Source: Pseudomonas sp. 102515
Lineage (GTDB): Bacteria; Pseudomonadota; Gammaproteobacteria; Pseudomonadales; Pseudomonadaceae
Length of the DNA: 64,000 bases
Assembly: GCF_031085165.1 (NCBI RefSeq)
Contig: NZ_JAVHTY010000002.1
Location: 558,001-622,000, forward strand
Direction of reading: 5' to 3'
Below, in pieces: positions 28,195 through 42,332 of the stretch. Position 1 is the first letter of the stretch. Each line of letters starts with the position of its first letter. The notes beneath the pieces are model-generated. The model did no database searches. It was not told where the DNA came from and saw nothing but the letters and a program-made list of their open reading frames with translations. The position numbers were made by a program, and so were the translations under genes.

Positions 28195-29214
28195 ATGCTG
28201 GTAATGCGCCCTGCGCGCGCGGCGGATCTGCCCCTGGTCCAGCGGCTCGCCGCGGATAGCCCGGTTGGCGTTACCTCGCTGCCCGACAACCCCGAGCGGT
28301 TGCGCGACAAGATCCGCACCTCGGAGTCGTCGCTGGCGGCCGAGGTGGGCTTTCATGGCGAGGAGAGCTATTTCTTCGTGCTCGAAGACACCATCAGCGG
28401 CGAGCTGCTGGGCTGTTCGGCCATCGTCGCCTCGGCCGGTTTCTCCGAACCCTTCTACAGCTTTCGCAACGAGACCTTCATCCATGCCTCGCGCGAGCTG
28501 AAGATCCACAACAAGGTCCATGTGCTGTCGCTCTGTCACGACCTGACCGGCAACAGCGTGCTGAGCAGCTTCTATGTCCAGCGCCCGCTGCTCGACACCC
28601 CCCACGCCGAACTCAACTCCCGCGCCCGGCTGCTGTTCATGGCCGCCCACCCGGCACGCTTCGCCGAGACGGTGGTGGTGGAGATCGTCGGCCTGGCGGA
28701 CGATGACGGTGAGTCGCCGTTCTGGAACGGGGTAGGGCGCAACTTCTTCGACATGGACTACGCCGCCGCCGAGCGCCTGTCCGGACAGAAGAGCCGCACC
28801 TTTCTCGCCGAACTGATGCCGACCTACCCCCTCTATGTGCCCCTGCTGCCCGACAGCGCCCAGGAGGCCATGGGGCAGGTGCATCCCCGCGCCCAGATCA
28901 CCTTCGACATCCTCAGCCGCGAAGGCTTCGAGACCGACAACTACATCGACATCTTCGATGGCGGTCCGACCCTGCACGCCCGCACCACGGCCATCCGCTC
29001 CATCGCCGAGAGCCGCTTGGCGCCGGTGAGCGAAGGTATCCTGGTTGGCGAGGAGGCGCCCTGGTTCCTGGTCGCCAACGATGGCCTGGAAAACTTCCGG
29101 GCGCTGGCCACGCCGCTGCGCTGGACGCCTGGCGAAGCCGTCGTCCTTTCCCCCGAGCAGATCGCCACCCTGGAGATCGCCGAAGGCGACCGGGTTCGTC
29201 TGGTAGCGCTGTAG
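28195..29214 (+). CDS. aruF: Arginine N-succinyltransferase, alpha subunit
   Basis: Alpha subunit (339 residues) of arginine/ornithine N-succinyltransferase, which transfers succinyl from succinyl-CoA to arginine as step 1 of the AST pathway. AstA-family signatures: MRPARAADLPLVQRLA, the GESPFWNGVGRNFFDMDYAAAERLS core, and IPALPTYPLYVPLLP-like LMPTYPLYVPLLPDSAQ. Start ATG at 28195, 6 bp after AAGGAG. It is homologous to aruG, which follows after 26 bp; pseudomonads split the enzyme into these two subunits whereas E. coli has one astA. Confidence 0.95.
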   Translation: MLVMRPARAADLPLVQRLAADSPVGVTSLPDNPERLRDKIRTSESSLAAEVGFHGEESYFFVLEDTISGELLGCSAIVASAGFSEPFYSFRNETFIHASRELKIHNKVHVLSLCHDLTGNSVLSSFYVQRPLLDTPHAELNSRARLLFMAAHPARFAETVVVEIVGLADDDGESPFWNGVGRNFFDMDYAAAERLSGQKSRTFLAELMPTYPLYVPLLPDSAQEAMGQVHPRAQITFDILSREGFETDNYIDIFDGGPTLHARTTAIRSIAESRLAPVSEGILVGEEAPWFLVANDGLENFRALATPLRWTPGEAVVLSPEQIATLEIAEGDRVRLVAL

Positions 29215-29240
29215 CCGACCCTAGCGTCTTTGGAGGTCCG

Positions 29241-30248
29241 ATGATCGTCCGTCCCGTCACCCGTGCCGATGTGCCCGCGCTGCTGCAACTGGCGCAGGCG
29301 GCCGGCGCCGGTCTCACCACCCTGCCGGCCAGCGAGGAACGCCTGGCGCAGCGGGTGGAAAATGCCGAGCGCAGCTTTCTGCGCCAGGTCGAATCCGCCG
29401 ATGCGGACTATCTGTTCGTCCTGGAAGAGGACGGCGAGGTCATCGGCATCGCCGGGATCGCCGCCGCCCTGGGCCTGCGCGAGCCCTGGTACAACTACCG
29501 GGTCGGCCTGACGGTGAGCGCCTCGCGCGAACTGGACATCCACCGGCAGATTCCCACGCTGTTCCTGGCCAACGACATGACCGGCAGCTCCGAACTCTGC
29601 TCGCTGTTCCTGCGTGCGGATCGGCGCGGTGGCGCGGCCGGGCGGCTCTTGTCCAAGTCACGCTTCCTGTTCATCGCCGAATTCCGCGAGCTGTTCGCCG
29701 AGCGCATCATCGCCGAACTGCGCGGCATGTCCGACGACCAGGGCCAGTCACCCTTCTGGGAAGCCTTGGGCCGGCACTTCTTCAAGATGGAATTTTCCCA
29801 GGCGGACTATCTCACCGGCATCGGCAATCGCGGCTTCATCGCCGAGCTGATGCCACGCTTTCCGCTGTACACCTGCTTCCTGTCGCCGGAAGCGCGCCAG
29901 GTGATCGGCCGGGTACACCCGGACACCGAGGCCGCGCGCCGGCTGCTGGAGGCCGAGGGCTTCAACTACCAGGGCTATGTCGACATCTTCGACGCCGGTC
30001 CGACCGTGGAGGCCGAGACCGCCAAGGTGCGGGCGATCCGCGACAGCCAGCGCCTGGTGCTGGCGGTGGGTACGCCCGGCGATGACGCCGAGGTCTATCT
30101 GATCCACAACCGCAAGTGCGAGGACTGTCGCGTCACCAGCGCTCGCGCGCGCCTGGCTTCGGGCACCCTGGTGGTCGATCTGGCCACCGCCCGCGAACTG
30201 CGGCTGATGGCCGGCGCCCAGGTGCGCGCCGTGCGCCTGATGCCCTGA
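29241..30248 (+). CDS. aruG: Arginine N-succinyltransferase, beta subunit
   Basis: Beta subunit, 335 residues, same AstA fold as aruF (MIVRPVTRADVPALLQLAQ; QSPFWEALGRHFFKMEFSQADYLTGIGNRGFIAELMPRFPLY). It forms the succinyltransferase heteromer with aruF. A GGAGG site lies 5 bp before the ATG. The C-terminal 60 residues contain a CxxC-like pair (HNRKCEDCRVTSARARL). Followed by aruD after 9 bp. Confidence 0.95.
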   Translation: MIVRPVTRADVPALLQLAQAAGAGLTTLPASEERLAQRVENAERSFLRQVESADADYLFVLEEDGEVIGIAGIAAALGLREPWYNYRVGLTVSASRELDIHRQIPTLFLANDMTGSSELCSLFLRADRRGGAAGRLLSKSRFLFIAEFRELFAERIIAELRGMSDDQGQSPFWEALGRHFFKMEFSQADYLTGIGNRGFIAELMPRFPLYTCFLSPEARQVIGRVHPDTEAARRLLEAEGFNYQGYVDIFDAGPTVEAETAKVRAIRDSQRLVLAVGTPGDDAEVYLIHNRKCEDCRVTSARARLASGTLVVDLATARELRLMAGAQVRAVRLMP

Positions 30249-33079
<2,831 letters not shown>

Positions 33080-33093
33080 CGTTCGGAGCCCCC

Positions 33094-33390
33094 ATGAGCC
33101 ACCTTCTCGATCTCATCCTCGAACCCACCGCCGACGAGCAGCAGACACTGCAGGTCCAGCGCCTGGCCATTCGCCTGGCCGGTCGCGACCTCTGGCTGGA
33201 AGCCGATGGTGCCGGCGGTCTCAACATCTTCGCCGACTCCCAGGATGACGAAGAGCAAACCCCGGTCCTGGTGCTGCGCCCCCAGGCCCTCAATGCCCTG
33301 GGCCTGTCCATCGCCCTGGAGACCTTCGCCGACGAAGGCGATGAGAATCATGTGCATGACGCCGATTGCGGTTGCGGCCACGATCATTGA
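33094..33390 (+). CDS. Small acidic protein with His/Cys tail
   Basis: A 98-residue conserved hypothetical that commonly sits between aruB and aruE in pseudomonads. It is acidic (ADSQDDEEQTPVLVLRP), with a C-terminal metal-ligand tail HVHDADCGCGHDH. A GGAG site lies 6 bp upstream. It may bind a metal or modulate the AST enzymes, but no function is established; older annotations naming it a topoisomerase are not supported by its sequence. Confidence 0.75.
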   Translation: MSHLLDLILEPTADEQQTLQVQRLAIRLAGRDLWLEADGAGGLNIFADSQDDEEQTPVLVLRPQALNALGLSIALETFADEGDENHVHDADCGCGHDH

Positions 33391-33394
33391 GTAT

Positions 33395-33561
33395 CTAGTG
33401 TGGTGTTTCGGAAGTTCGCGCAAGAATGGGCGAGTGATTTTTGCTTTCAGGCCAGGCGCCGCGACGACTCATAGCAGAGCTATGGCGAGGAGGGGCAACG
33501 CCGCTTGTAAGCGAAAAGCGCCGCCAAAATTGTGCAGCCAACTTCTGAAGCGCCACACTAG
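33395..33561. mobile_element. 167-bp MITE-like inverted-repeat element in the aru operon
   Basis: Terminal inverted repeats of 22 bp match at 19 positions: CTAGTGTGGTGTTTCGGAAG at 33395 onward, and its partner ending CGCCACACTAG at 33561. There is no ORF with coding character inside. An internal perfect 6-bp hairpin CATAGC-AGA-GCTATG is at 33470-33484. It fills the 200-bp gap before aruE, whereas the other aru genes are tightly packed, implying insertion. A transposase is not encoded, so it would be mobilised in trans. Confidence 0.7.
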
Positions 33562-33590
33562 CCCCGACACGTCGCTCAGCGGAGTAGAGC

Positions 33591-34598
33591 ATGGCTGCAT
33601 CTGAACGTTATCGGTTGGCGCTTGGCCGCCTGCTGGACCTGACCCTGGCCGGCCGCGAGCCGACCGAGAAGATTCAACTGACTGCCGACGGCACCCGCCT
33701 CCACTGGCTGACCGAAGGCGTGCTGGAAGTCACCCCGCCGGTGGCGCGCGACAACCACATGGACCTGCTGCTCTCGGCGGGCATCCATGGCAACGAGACG
33801 ACGCCCATGGAGCTGCTCGACGCGTTGCTCAGTGGCATCGCCAGCGGCGCCCTGCGTCCCGCCTGCCGCTTGCTGTTCATGTACGGCAATCCCGACGCCA
33901 TGCGCCGTGGCACCCGCTATGTCGAGCAGGATCTGAATCGCCTCTTCAACGGCCGCCATGCCCAGGCCGAAGGCTCCGAGGCGCAACGCGCCAACGACCT
34001 GGAACGCCTGTCCGCGCAGTTCTTCAGCAAGCCCGATCGAGCACGCCTGCACTACGACCTGCACACCGCGCTGCGCGCCTCGGCGCTGCCGCGCTTCGCC
34101 CTCTATCCCTGGAGCGCCGGGCGCGAGCATTCGGAAGCCGAGCTCCAGCGCCTCGAAGCCGCGGGCATCGAAGCCGTGCTGCTCTACGACAAACCGGGCA
34201 TCACCTTCAGCGCCTACACCTACGCCGAATGCCAGGCCGAGGCCCTGACCCTGGAGCTGGGCCAGGCACGGCCCTTCGGCGAGAACAGCGAACTCGACCT
34301 GAGTCGTCTGCGCCTGCTGCTGGAAGCCCTGATCGAAGGCCGCGAAGCCGAGCTGCCGCCACCGGATTCCTCGTTGCTGAGATTCCGCGTGGCGCGCCAG
34401 GTGTACAAGTCCAGCCCGCGTTTCCAGTTGCACCTGGCCGACGACGTGGCCAACTTCTCGCCGCTGCGCCAGGGCTCGCTGCTGGCCGAAGACGGCAGCG
34501 AGCGCTGGATCGTCGACGAAGCCGAGGCGCGCATCATCTTCCCCAATCCCAAGGTCGCCGTCGGCCTGCGGGCCGGACTCATCGTGGTCCCGGCATGA
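33591..34598 (+). CDS. aruE: Succinylglutamate desuccinylase
   Basis: AstE, 335 residues, zinc hydrolase of the AspA/AstE (M14-like) family cleaving N-succinylglutamate to glutamate and succinate, the last AST step. Zinc motif HxxE is in [18 protein letters not shown], the third His in [12 protein letters not shown], and the catalytic Glu in YAEAQ-like [15 protein letters not shown] weak GGAG site (33581) precedes the ATG. It is separated from the rest of the operon by the MITE-like element. The stop overlaps the region just before ltaE. Confidence 0.94.
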   Translation: MAASERYRLALGRLLDLTLAGREPTEKIQLTADGTRLHWLTEGVLEVTPPVARDNHMDLLLSAGIHGNETTPMELLDALLSGIASGALRPACRLLFMYGNPDAMRRGTRYVEQDLNRLFNGRHAQAEGSEAQRANDLERLSAQFFSKPDRARLHYDLHTALRASALPRFALYPWSAGREHSEAELQRLEAAGIEAVLLYDKPGITFSAYTYAECQAEALTLELGQARPFGENSELDLSRLRLLLEALIEGREAELPPPDSSLLRFRVARQVYKSSPRFQLHLADDVANFSPLRQGSLLAEDGSERWIVDEAEARIIFPNPKVAVGLRAGLIVVPA

Positions 34599-34609
34599 GG
34601 AGCGACCGC

Positions 34610-35608
34610 ATGATCGACCTGCGCAGCGATACCGTCACCCAGCCCACGCCGGCCATGCGCCAGGCCATGCTGGCCGCTGAACTCGGCGACGACGTCTACG
34701 GCGAAGACCCCACGGTCACCCGCCTGGAACAGCGGCTGGCGGGCGATCTCGGTCTGGAAGCCGGACTCTTCGTGCCCAGCGGTACGATGAGCAACCTGCT
34801 CGGCCTGCTGGCGCACTGCGAGCGGGGCGACGAATACCTGGTCGGCCAGCAGGCCCACACCTACAAGTACGAGGGCGGCGGCGCCGCGGTGCTCGGCTCC
34901 ATCCAGCCGCAGCCCATCGAGATGGCCGCCGACGGCAGTCTCGACCTCGATCTGGTGCGCAGCTACATCAAGGCCGATGACTTCCATTTCGCCCGCACCC
35001 GGCTGCTCGCGCTGGAAAACACCATGCACGGCAAGGTGCTGCCGCTGGCCTACCTGGCGGCGGCGCGCGCCTTTACCCGGGAGCATGGCCTGGCGCTGCA
35101 CCTGGACGGCGCGCGGCTGTACAACGCCGCGGTCAAGCTGGGCGTGCCGGTGCGCGAGATCAGCCAGCATTTCGATTCGGTGTCGGTCTGCCTGTCCAAG
35201 GGCCTCGGTGCACCGGTGGGTTCGGTGCTCTGTGGCGATGCCGCGCTCATCGCCAAGGCGCGCCGCTGGCGCAAGGTGGTGGGTGGTGGCATGCGCCAGG
35301 CCGGCCTCCTCGCGGCCGCCGGTCTGCATGTCCTCGATCACCAGGTCGAGCGCCTGGCCGAGGACCACGCCCATGCGGCGCAACTCGGCACCGCCCTGGC
35401 CGAACTCGGCTATCAGGTGGAGCCGGTGCAGACCAACATGGTCTATCTCGCCATGGGCGACGAGGCGCCGGCCCTGCACGCCTTCCTGGCCGAGCGTGGC
35501 ATCCGCATCAGCCCGGCAGCGCGCCTGCGGCTGGTCACCCATCTGGACGTCAGTGCGGCCGCTATAGAGGCGGTCATCGCCGCTTTCTCCGCCTACCGCC
35601 GCCGCTAA
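34610..35608 (+). CDS. ltaE: Low-specificity L-threonine aldolase
   Basis: PLP enzyme of 332 residues cleaving L-threonine/allo-threonine to glycine and acetaldehyde. Signatures: [50 protein letters not shown], and the PLP Lys in [20 protein letters not shown]. Start chosen at 34610, where GAGGAG gives good spacing; an ATG 15 bp upstream overlapping aruE lacks a site. Close packing behind aruE suggests shared transcription. Confidence 0.93.
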   Translation: MIDLRSDTVTQPTPAMRQAMLAAELGDDVYGEDPTVTRLEQRLAGDLGLEAGLFVPSGTMSNLLGLLAHCERGDEYLVGQQAHTYKYEGGGAAVLGSIQPQPIEMAADGSLDLDLVRSYIKADDFHFARTRLLALENTMHGKVLPLAYLAAARAFTREHGLALHLDGARLYNAAVKLGVPVREISQHFDSVSVCLSKGLGAPVGSVLCGDAALIAKARRWRKVVGGGMRQAGLLAAAGLHVLDHQVERLAEDHAHAAQLGTALAELGYQVEPVQTNMVYLAMGDEAPALHAFLAERGIRISPAARLRLVTHLDVSAAAIEAVIAAFSAYRRR

Positions 35609-35793
35609 GTCTTCCGACGACGTTTTTCCTGCGCAACCGGGGCGACACCGGGGCGCGGGCGTCGATATACTCCCAGGCATGCGTGTCCGTTTTCCGCACG
35701 TGCCGCGTCTGCGGCGCCCGCTCCGTTCGTCTCGTCTGTGATCCAGTCGGATGCCCGTCACGCGCGTCGAAAAGCCCATTGTCTGGAATGAAT

Positions 35794-38418
<2,625 letters not shown>

Positions 38419-38644
38419 GAGCCATAATCTCGCGAGCTAGAGCCAAACAAGGCGGAAGTGCTTGAGGAAGCGGATCGGACTCGCGTTCGAGTTTACGAAT
38501 GGTAAATGAGCATTCCGAAAGCAATTCCAACGCCGTTTGGCCGACGCGCAGCAGATTATGAACGGGCTCAGGTCGCCGGGGAGGGCGGCCCGCGACCTCA
38601 CTCAACAACATGAATCAGATTTTTCTGCGGACGGGCAGCAAGCA

Positions 38645-39880
38645 ATGGCATTGATCGTACAGAAATTCGGCGGTACCTCGGTGGGTACGGTGGAGCGTAT
38701 CGAGCAGGTCGCCGAGAAGGTGAAACGCTTCCATGAAGCGGGCGACCAGATCGTCGTGGTGGTCTCCGCCATGAGTGGCGAGACCAATCGCCTGATCGGC
38801 CTCGCCAAGCAGATCATGGAGCAACCCGATCCGCGCGAGCTGGATGTCATGGTCTCCACCGGTGAGCAGGTCACCATCGGGCTGCTGTCCATGGCCTTGC
38901 TCAAGCGCGGCGTCCAGGCGGTCTCCTACACGGGCAGCCAGGTGCGCATCCTCACCGACAGCGCCCACACCAAGGCGCGCATCCAGCAGATCGACGATGC
39001 CCGCATTCGCGCTGACCTCAAGGCGCGCAAGGTCGTGGTCGTGGCCGGCTTCCAGGGCGTCGACGAGCAGGGCAACATCACCACCCTGGGCCGTGGTGGC
39101 TCCGACACCACCGGCGTGGCCCTGGCGGCCGCGCTGAAGGCCGACGAGTGCCAGATCTACACCGACGTCGACGGCGTCTACACCACCGATCCGCGCGTGG
39201 TGCCCCAGGCCCAGCGCCTGGACAAGATCACCTTCGAGGAAATGCTGGAAATGGCCAGCCTCGGCTCCAAGGTGCTGCAGATCCGTTCGGTGGAGTTCGC
39301 CGGCAAGTACAACGTGCCGCTGCGCGTGCTGCACAGCTTTCAGGAGGGTCCGGGCACCCTCATTACCCTTGATGAAGAGGAATCCATGGAACAGCCGATC
39401 ATCTCCGGCATCGCCTTCAACCGTGACGAAGCCAAGCTGACCATTCGCGGTGTGCCGGATACCCCCGGCGTGGCCTTCAAGATCCTCGGCCCGATCAGCG
39501 CGGCCAACATCGAAGTCGACATGATCGTGCAGAACGTCGCGCACGATAACACCACCGACTTCACCTTCACCGTGCACCGTAACGACTACCAGGCGGCCTT
39601 GGAGATCCTCAAGCGCACCGGTGTCGAGATCGGTGCCCGCGAATCCGTGGGCGACATCAAGATCGCCAAGGTCTCCATCGTCGGCGTCGGCATGCGATCC
39701 CATGCCGGCGTGGCCAGCCAGATGTTCGAAGCCCTGGCCAAGGAGAGCATCAACATCCAGATGATCTCCACCTCCGAGATCAAGGTGTCGGTGGTCATCG
39801 AGGAGAAATACCTCGAGCTGGCCGTTCGGGCGCTGCACACCGCTTTCGAGCTCGACGCCCCCGCACGCGGCGCCGAGTGA
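38645..39880 (+). CDS. lysC: Aspartokinase (alpha chain)
   Basis: Aspartate kinase, 411 residues, first step of Lys/Thr/Met biosynthesis. Kinase domain starts MALIVQKFGGTSVGTVERIEQVA with VVSAMSGETN; two ACT domains follow from about residue 265 (ISGIAFNRDEAKLTIRGVPDTPGVAFKIL; VSIVGVGMRSHAGVASQMFEAL) that bind feedback inhibitors. An internal ATG at 39386 with a good ribosome site allows separate synthesis of the regulatory chain. A 226-bp leader separates it from alaS; a perfect 17-bp hairpin follows. Confidence 0.96.
   Translation: MALIVQKFGGTSVGTVERIEQVAEKVKRFHEAGDQIVVVVSAMSGETNRLIGLAKQIMEQPDPRELDVMVSTGEQVTIGLLSMALLKRGVQAVSYTGSQVRILTDSAHTKARIQQIDDARIRADLKARKVVVVAGFQGVDEQGNITTLGRGGSDTTGVALAAALKADECQIYTDVDGVYTTDPRVVPQAQRLDKITFEEMLEMASLGSKVLQIRSVEFAGKYNVPLRVLHSFQEGPGTLITLDEEESMEQPIISGIAFNRDEAKLTIRGVPDTPGVAFKILGPISAANIEVDMIVQNVAHDNTTDFTFTVHRNDYQAALEILKRTGVEIGARESVGDIKIAKVSIVGVGMRSHAGVASQMFEALAKESINIQMISTSEIKVSVVIEEKYLELAVRALHTAFELDAPARGAE
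39386..39880 (+). CDS. lysC: Aspartokinase beta chain (internal in-frame start)
   Basis: An in-frame ATG at codon 248 of lysC (MEQPIISGIAFN) is preceded by GAAGAGG at 39374-39380 with 5-bp spacing. The product would be 164 residues containing both ACT domains. Overlapping alpha/beta subunits of this type are established for Bacillus and corynebacterial lysC; here it is inferred from the ribosome-binding site. Confidence 0.5.
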   Translation: MEQPIISGIAFNRDEAKLTIRGVPDTPGVAFKILGPISAANIEVDMIVQNVAHDNTTDFTFTVHRNDYQAALEILKRTGVEIGARESVGDIKIAKVSIVGVGMRSHAGVASQMFEALAKESINIQMISTSEIKVSVVIEEKYLELAVRALHTAFELDAPARGAE

Positions 39881-39883
39881 CCG

Positions 39884-39920
39884 GTCGGATGAGGTCCCTG
39901 CCACAGGGACCTCATCCGAC
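39884..39920 (+). terminator. Perfect 17-bp hairpin after lysC
   Basis: GTCGGATGAGGTCCCTG / CAGGGACCTCATCCGAC with loop CCA starts 3 bp after the lysC stop. A T-run is missing, so it may work with Rho or stabilise the mRNA 3' end. Confidence 0.7.
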
Positions 39921-39931
39921 GCGGGTTCTAC

Positions 39932-39961
39932 GGAACTTTACTTGCATGGACAGAGGTCAAT
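39932..39961 (+). promoter_or_regulatory. Candidate AlgU (sigma-22) promoter of rsmA
   Basis: GGAACTT (39932-39938), 17-18 bp spacer, then GTCAATA resembles the extracytoplasmic sigma GAACTT-N16/17-TCtgA pattern. It lies about 75 bp before the rsmA start. AlgU control of rsmA is reported in P. aeruginosa; this match is inferred. Confidence 0.45.
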
Positions 39962-40035
39962 AGCGACTAGAGGGTCCATTCAGGGATCGTTTCGGTTTAT
40001 ACGTGCAGACTGAGTTAAAGCTTAAGGAGAATGGA

Positions 40036-40221
40036 ATGCTTATTTTGACTCGTCGGGTTGGTGAGACCCTGATGGTGGGTGACGAAGTCACCGTGACGGT
40101 ACTGGGAGTCAAGGGCAACCAGGTCCGCATCGGTGTCAATGCACCCAAGGAAGTCGCGGTTCATCGCGAGGAAATCTATCAGCGCATCCAGAAGGAAAAG
40201 GACCAAGAACCAAGCCACTGA
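40036..40221 (+). CDS. rsmA: Carbon storage regulator RsmA/CsrA
   Basis: RNA-binding global post-transcriptional regulator of 61 residues that binds GGA motifs in mRNA leaders and is titrated by RsmY/Z-type RNAs. Sequence [48 protein letters not shown] is canonical, with the essential Arg44-region VHREEI intact. AAGGAGA lies 5 bp upstream of the chosen ATG; an 11-codon in-frame extension upstream is not used. A T-rich stretch (TTTTTTTT, 40222-40229) follows the stop. Confidence 0.97.
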   Translation: MLILTRRVGETLMVGDEVTVTVLGVKGNQVRIGVNAPKEVAVHREEIYQRIQKEKDQEPSH

Positions 40222-40241
40222 TTTTTTTTGAAATTTTCTCT

Positions 40242-40269
40242 TTGCAAACGGGCAAACCTTCGATATAGT
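40242..40269 (+). promoter_or_regulatory. Promoter of tRNA-Ser
   Basis: TTGCAA (40242-40247), 16-bp spacer, TATAGT (40264-40269), followed by GC-rich CGCCCC before the tRNA at 40283. Confidence 0.65.
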
Positions 40270-40282
40270 TTCGCCCCGTTGC

Positions 40283-40373
40283 GGTGAGGTGGCCGAGTGG
40301 CCGAAGGCGCTCCCCTGCTAAGGGAGTACACCTCAAAAGGGTGTCGAGGGTTCGAATCCCTCCCTCACCGCCA
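40283..40373 (+). tRNA. tRNA-Ser (anticodon GCT)
   Basis: 91-nt class-II tRNA with a long variable arm. Acceptor GGTGAGG pairs with CCTCACC, then GCCA; the anticodon loop has GCT within CCCCT-GCT-AAGGG; T-loop GGTTCGAATCC is canonical and the CCA end is encoded. It reads AGC/AGU serine codons. Confidence 0.95.
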
Positions 40374-40438
40374 TTTGCTTCAAACTGGCTACGCTGTACT
40401 GACCGATTGGTAAGTACCTGATAAACAAGCAGATTTGC

Positions 40439-40466
40439 TTGACACGTCAGAAACGGACGCTAGAAT
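40439..40466 (+). promoter_or_regulatory. Promoter of tRNA-Arg pair
   Basis: Consensus TTGACA (40439-40444), 16-bp spacer, TAGAAT (40461-40466), 13 bp before the first tRNA-Arg. The second copy has no promoter of its own, so both are co-transcribed. Confidence 0.8.
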
Positions 40467-40479
40467 ACGCAGCTTCAAC

Positions 40480-40556
40480 GCACTCGTAGCTCAGCTGGAT
40501 AGAGTACTCGGCTACGAACCGAGCGGTCGGAGGTTCGAATCCTCCCGAGTGCGCCA
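40480..40556 (+). tRNA. tRNA-Arg (anticodon ACG), copy 1
   Basis: 77 nt; acceptor GCACTCG / CGAGTGC, anticodon stem CTCGG / CCGAG with loop CTACGAA (ACG, expected to become ICG), T-arm GGTTCGAATCC, encoded CCA. Confidence 0.96.
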
Positions 40557-40616
40557 AATCGACGAAGCCTCTGGCTTCAGCAGTACCAGCGGTGTTCTGG
40601 TTAAACTCACCGAAAC

Positions 40617-40693
40617 GCACTCGTAGCTCAGCTGGATAGAGTACTCGGCTACGAACCGAGCGGTCGGAGGTTCGAATCCTCCCGAGTGCGCCA
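40617..40693 (+). tRNA. tRNA-Arg (anticodon ACG), copy 2
   Basis: Identical over all 77 bases to copy 1, 60 bp downstream. Followed by a strong terminator. Confidence 0.96.
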
Positions 40694-40702
40694 AACATGA
40701 AG

Positions 40703-40733
40703 AAGGGCCTGCAGCGATGCAGGCCCTTTTTTA
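40703..40733 (+). terminator. Rho-independent terminator of the tRNA operon
   Basis: 11-bp stem AAGGGCCTGCA / TGCAGGCCCTT, loop GCGA, followed by TTTT. Confidence 0.92.
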
Positions 40734-40836
40734 TTGTCCGTGGATTCATGCCAGTATCCGCGACCGATGACTTGGCCAGGTTCGTATCCGGTCTGGCGCT
40801 CCCGTCCTTCGACCTTGCCCGCGAGAGGGTCTCTTC

Positions 40837-41277
40837 ATGCAGTGGGACAGACCGAATCCCCATCTCCTGCCGCTGCGCATCGGTGCCAAGCACATCGACG
40901 GCCTGGGCCATGCCAACAACGCCGTCTACGTCGCCTGGCTCGAACGCTGCGCCTGGCAGCACTCGGCGGTCCTGGGCCTGGATCTGGCCACCTTCCAGCG
41001 CCTGGATCGCGCCATGGCCGTGGTGCGTCATGAGATCGACTACCTCAGCAGCGGCTATCGGGACGATGAGCTGGTGCTGGGCACCTGGCTGGTGGACTGG
41101 GATCGACGCCTGCGCATGACGCGGCAATTCCAGCTGCAGCGGCCCGCCGATGGCGTGACCCTGCTGCGCGCCCGGACGACCTTCGTCTGCATCGAGCTGT
41201 CCTCCGGCAAGCCCAGGCGCATGCCACCCGAATTCCTCGCCGGCTATGGCCAGGCGCTGCCCGGCGAGGACGTCTGA
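40837..41277 (+). CDS. YbgC-like acyl-CoA thioesterase (hotdog fold)
   Basis: A 146-residue 4-hydroxybenzoyl-CoA thioesterase-family protein. Catalytic region [27 protein letters not shown], with a family-typical H-x-N loop (GHANNAVY), and the hotdog strand [27 protein letters not shown]. It hydrolyses short- or medium-chain acyl-CoA. GAGAGGG precedes the ATG. It ends 2 bp before dusC, forming a two-gene unit. Confidence 0.85.
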   Translation: MQWDRPNPHLLPLRIGAKHIDGLGHANNAVYVAWLERCAWQHSAVLGLDLATFQRLDRAMAVVRHEIDYLSSGYRDDELVLGTWLVDWDRRLRMTRQFQLQRPADGVTLLRARTTFVCIELSSGKPRRMPPEFLAGYGQALPGEDV

Positions 41278-41279
41278 CC

Positions 41280-42278
41280 ATGGAGATCGCCCTGGCGCCC
41301 ATGGAGGGCCTCGTCGATGACATCCTGCGCGAATTGCTGACCGAGGTCGGTGGACTCGACTGGTGCGTGAGCGAATTCATCCGCGTCTGCGATCGCCTGC
41401 TGCCGGCGGCGGCCTTCGCCAAGCTGGCGCCGGAACTGGAACAGGGCGCGCACACGCCGTCGGGTACGCCCATGCGGGTGCAGCTGCTGGGCTCGGATCC
41501 GGCCTGCCTGGCCGACAACGCGGCCTTTGCCTGCACCCTGGGCGCGCCGGTGATCGATCTCAACTTCGGCTGCCCGGCCAAGACCGTCAACAAGTCCCGC
41601 GGCGGGGCGGTGCTGCTCAAGGAGCCGGAGCTGCTCAACCGCATTGTCGACAGCGTGCGCCGGGCCGTTCCGGCGCACATTCCGGTCACCGCCAAGATGC
41701 GCCTGGGTTATGACAGCCCGAACAGCGCCCTGGCCTGCGCCGAGGCGCTGGCCGAGGGTGGCGCGGCACAGCTGGTGGTTCATGCGCGGACCAAGGTCGA
41801 GGGCTATCGTCCGCCGGCGCACTGGGAGTGGGTGGCGCGGGTGGCTGACCGCGTGTCCGTGCCCGTGCTGGCCAATGGCGAGATCTGGACCCTGGACGAC
41901 TACTGGCGCTGCCGCAGTGTCAGTGGTCAGGCCTCGGTCATGCTGGGCCGCGGTCTGGTCTCGCGACCGGACCTTGCGCTGCAGATCGCCGCCGCCGTAC
42001 GTGGCGAAGAGACCGTCCCGCAAAGCTGGGCCGAGATCCTGCCACGGGTGCAGCGCTTCTGGAGCATGGCGCAACGCAAGCTGGCGCCGCGCTATGCCCC
42101 GGGGCGCCTCAAGCAGTGGCTCGGCATGCTGACGCGCAGCTATCCCGAGGCCGCGGCCCTGTTCGCCCAGGTGCGGCGCGAATCCGATTGCGCCCTGATC
42201 GACCACTTGCTCGGCATGGCCGGACAAAACCCGGCAAACCTTGATCTCGATCAAGAGCGGCGGCTGCAACTCGGCTAG
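41280..42278 (+). CDS. dusC: tRNA-dihydrouridine(16) synthase DusC
   Basis: FMN-dependent enzyme of 332 residues that reduces uridine to dihydrouridine in the tRNA D-loop (position 16 for DusC). Signatures: [62 protein letters not shown] with the catalytic Cys, and [18 protein letters not shown]. The DusC class is chosen over DusA/B from the start and the [15 protein letters not shown] motif. Followed by a terminator. Confidence 0.93.
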   Translation: MEIALAPMEGLVDDILRELLTEVGGLDWCVSEFIRVCDRLLPAAAFAKLAPELEQGAHTPSGTPMRVQLLGSDPACLADNAAFACTLGAPVIDLNFGCPAKTVNKSRGGAVLLKEPELLNRIVDSVRRAVPAHIPVTAKMRLGYDSPNSALACAEALAEGGAAQLVVHARTKVEGYRPPAHWEWVARVADRVSVPVLANGEIWTLDDYWRCRSVSGQASVMLGRGLVSRPDLALQIAAAVRGEETVPQSWAEILPRVQRFWSMAQRKLAPRYAPGRLKQWLGMLTRSYPEAAALFAQVRRESDCALIDHLLGMAGQNPANLDLDQERRLQLG

Positions 42279-42332
42279 TCTGCAGGGAGTGGTGACGACG
42301 GAGCGTCGTCGTTCGAGCACGCAAGGCACTTC

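Noticed and set aside
38419-38644. Lysine riboswitch before lysC
   Set aside because: The leader lacks the conserved lysine-aptamer core I would expect, and such riboswitches are not known for pseudomonad lysC.
40374-40836. Integrative island or attachment site at the tRNA cluster
   Set aside because: No partial tRNA repeat, integrase or foreign composition downstream; core genes follow directly.
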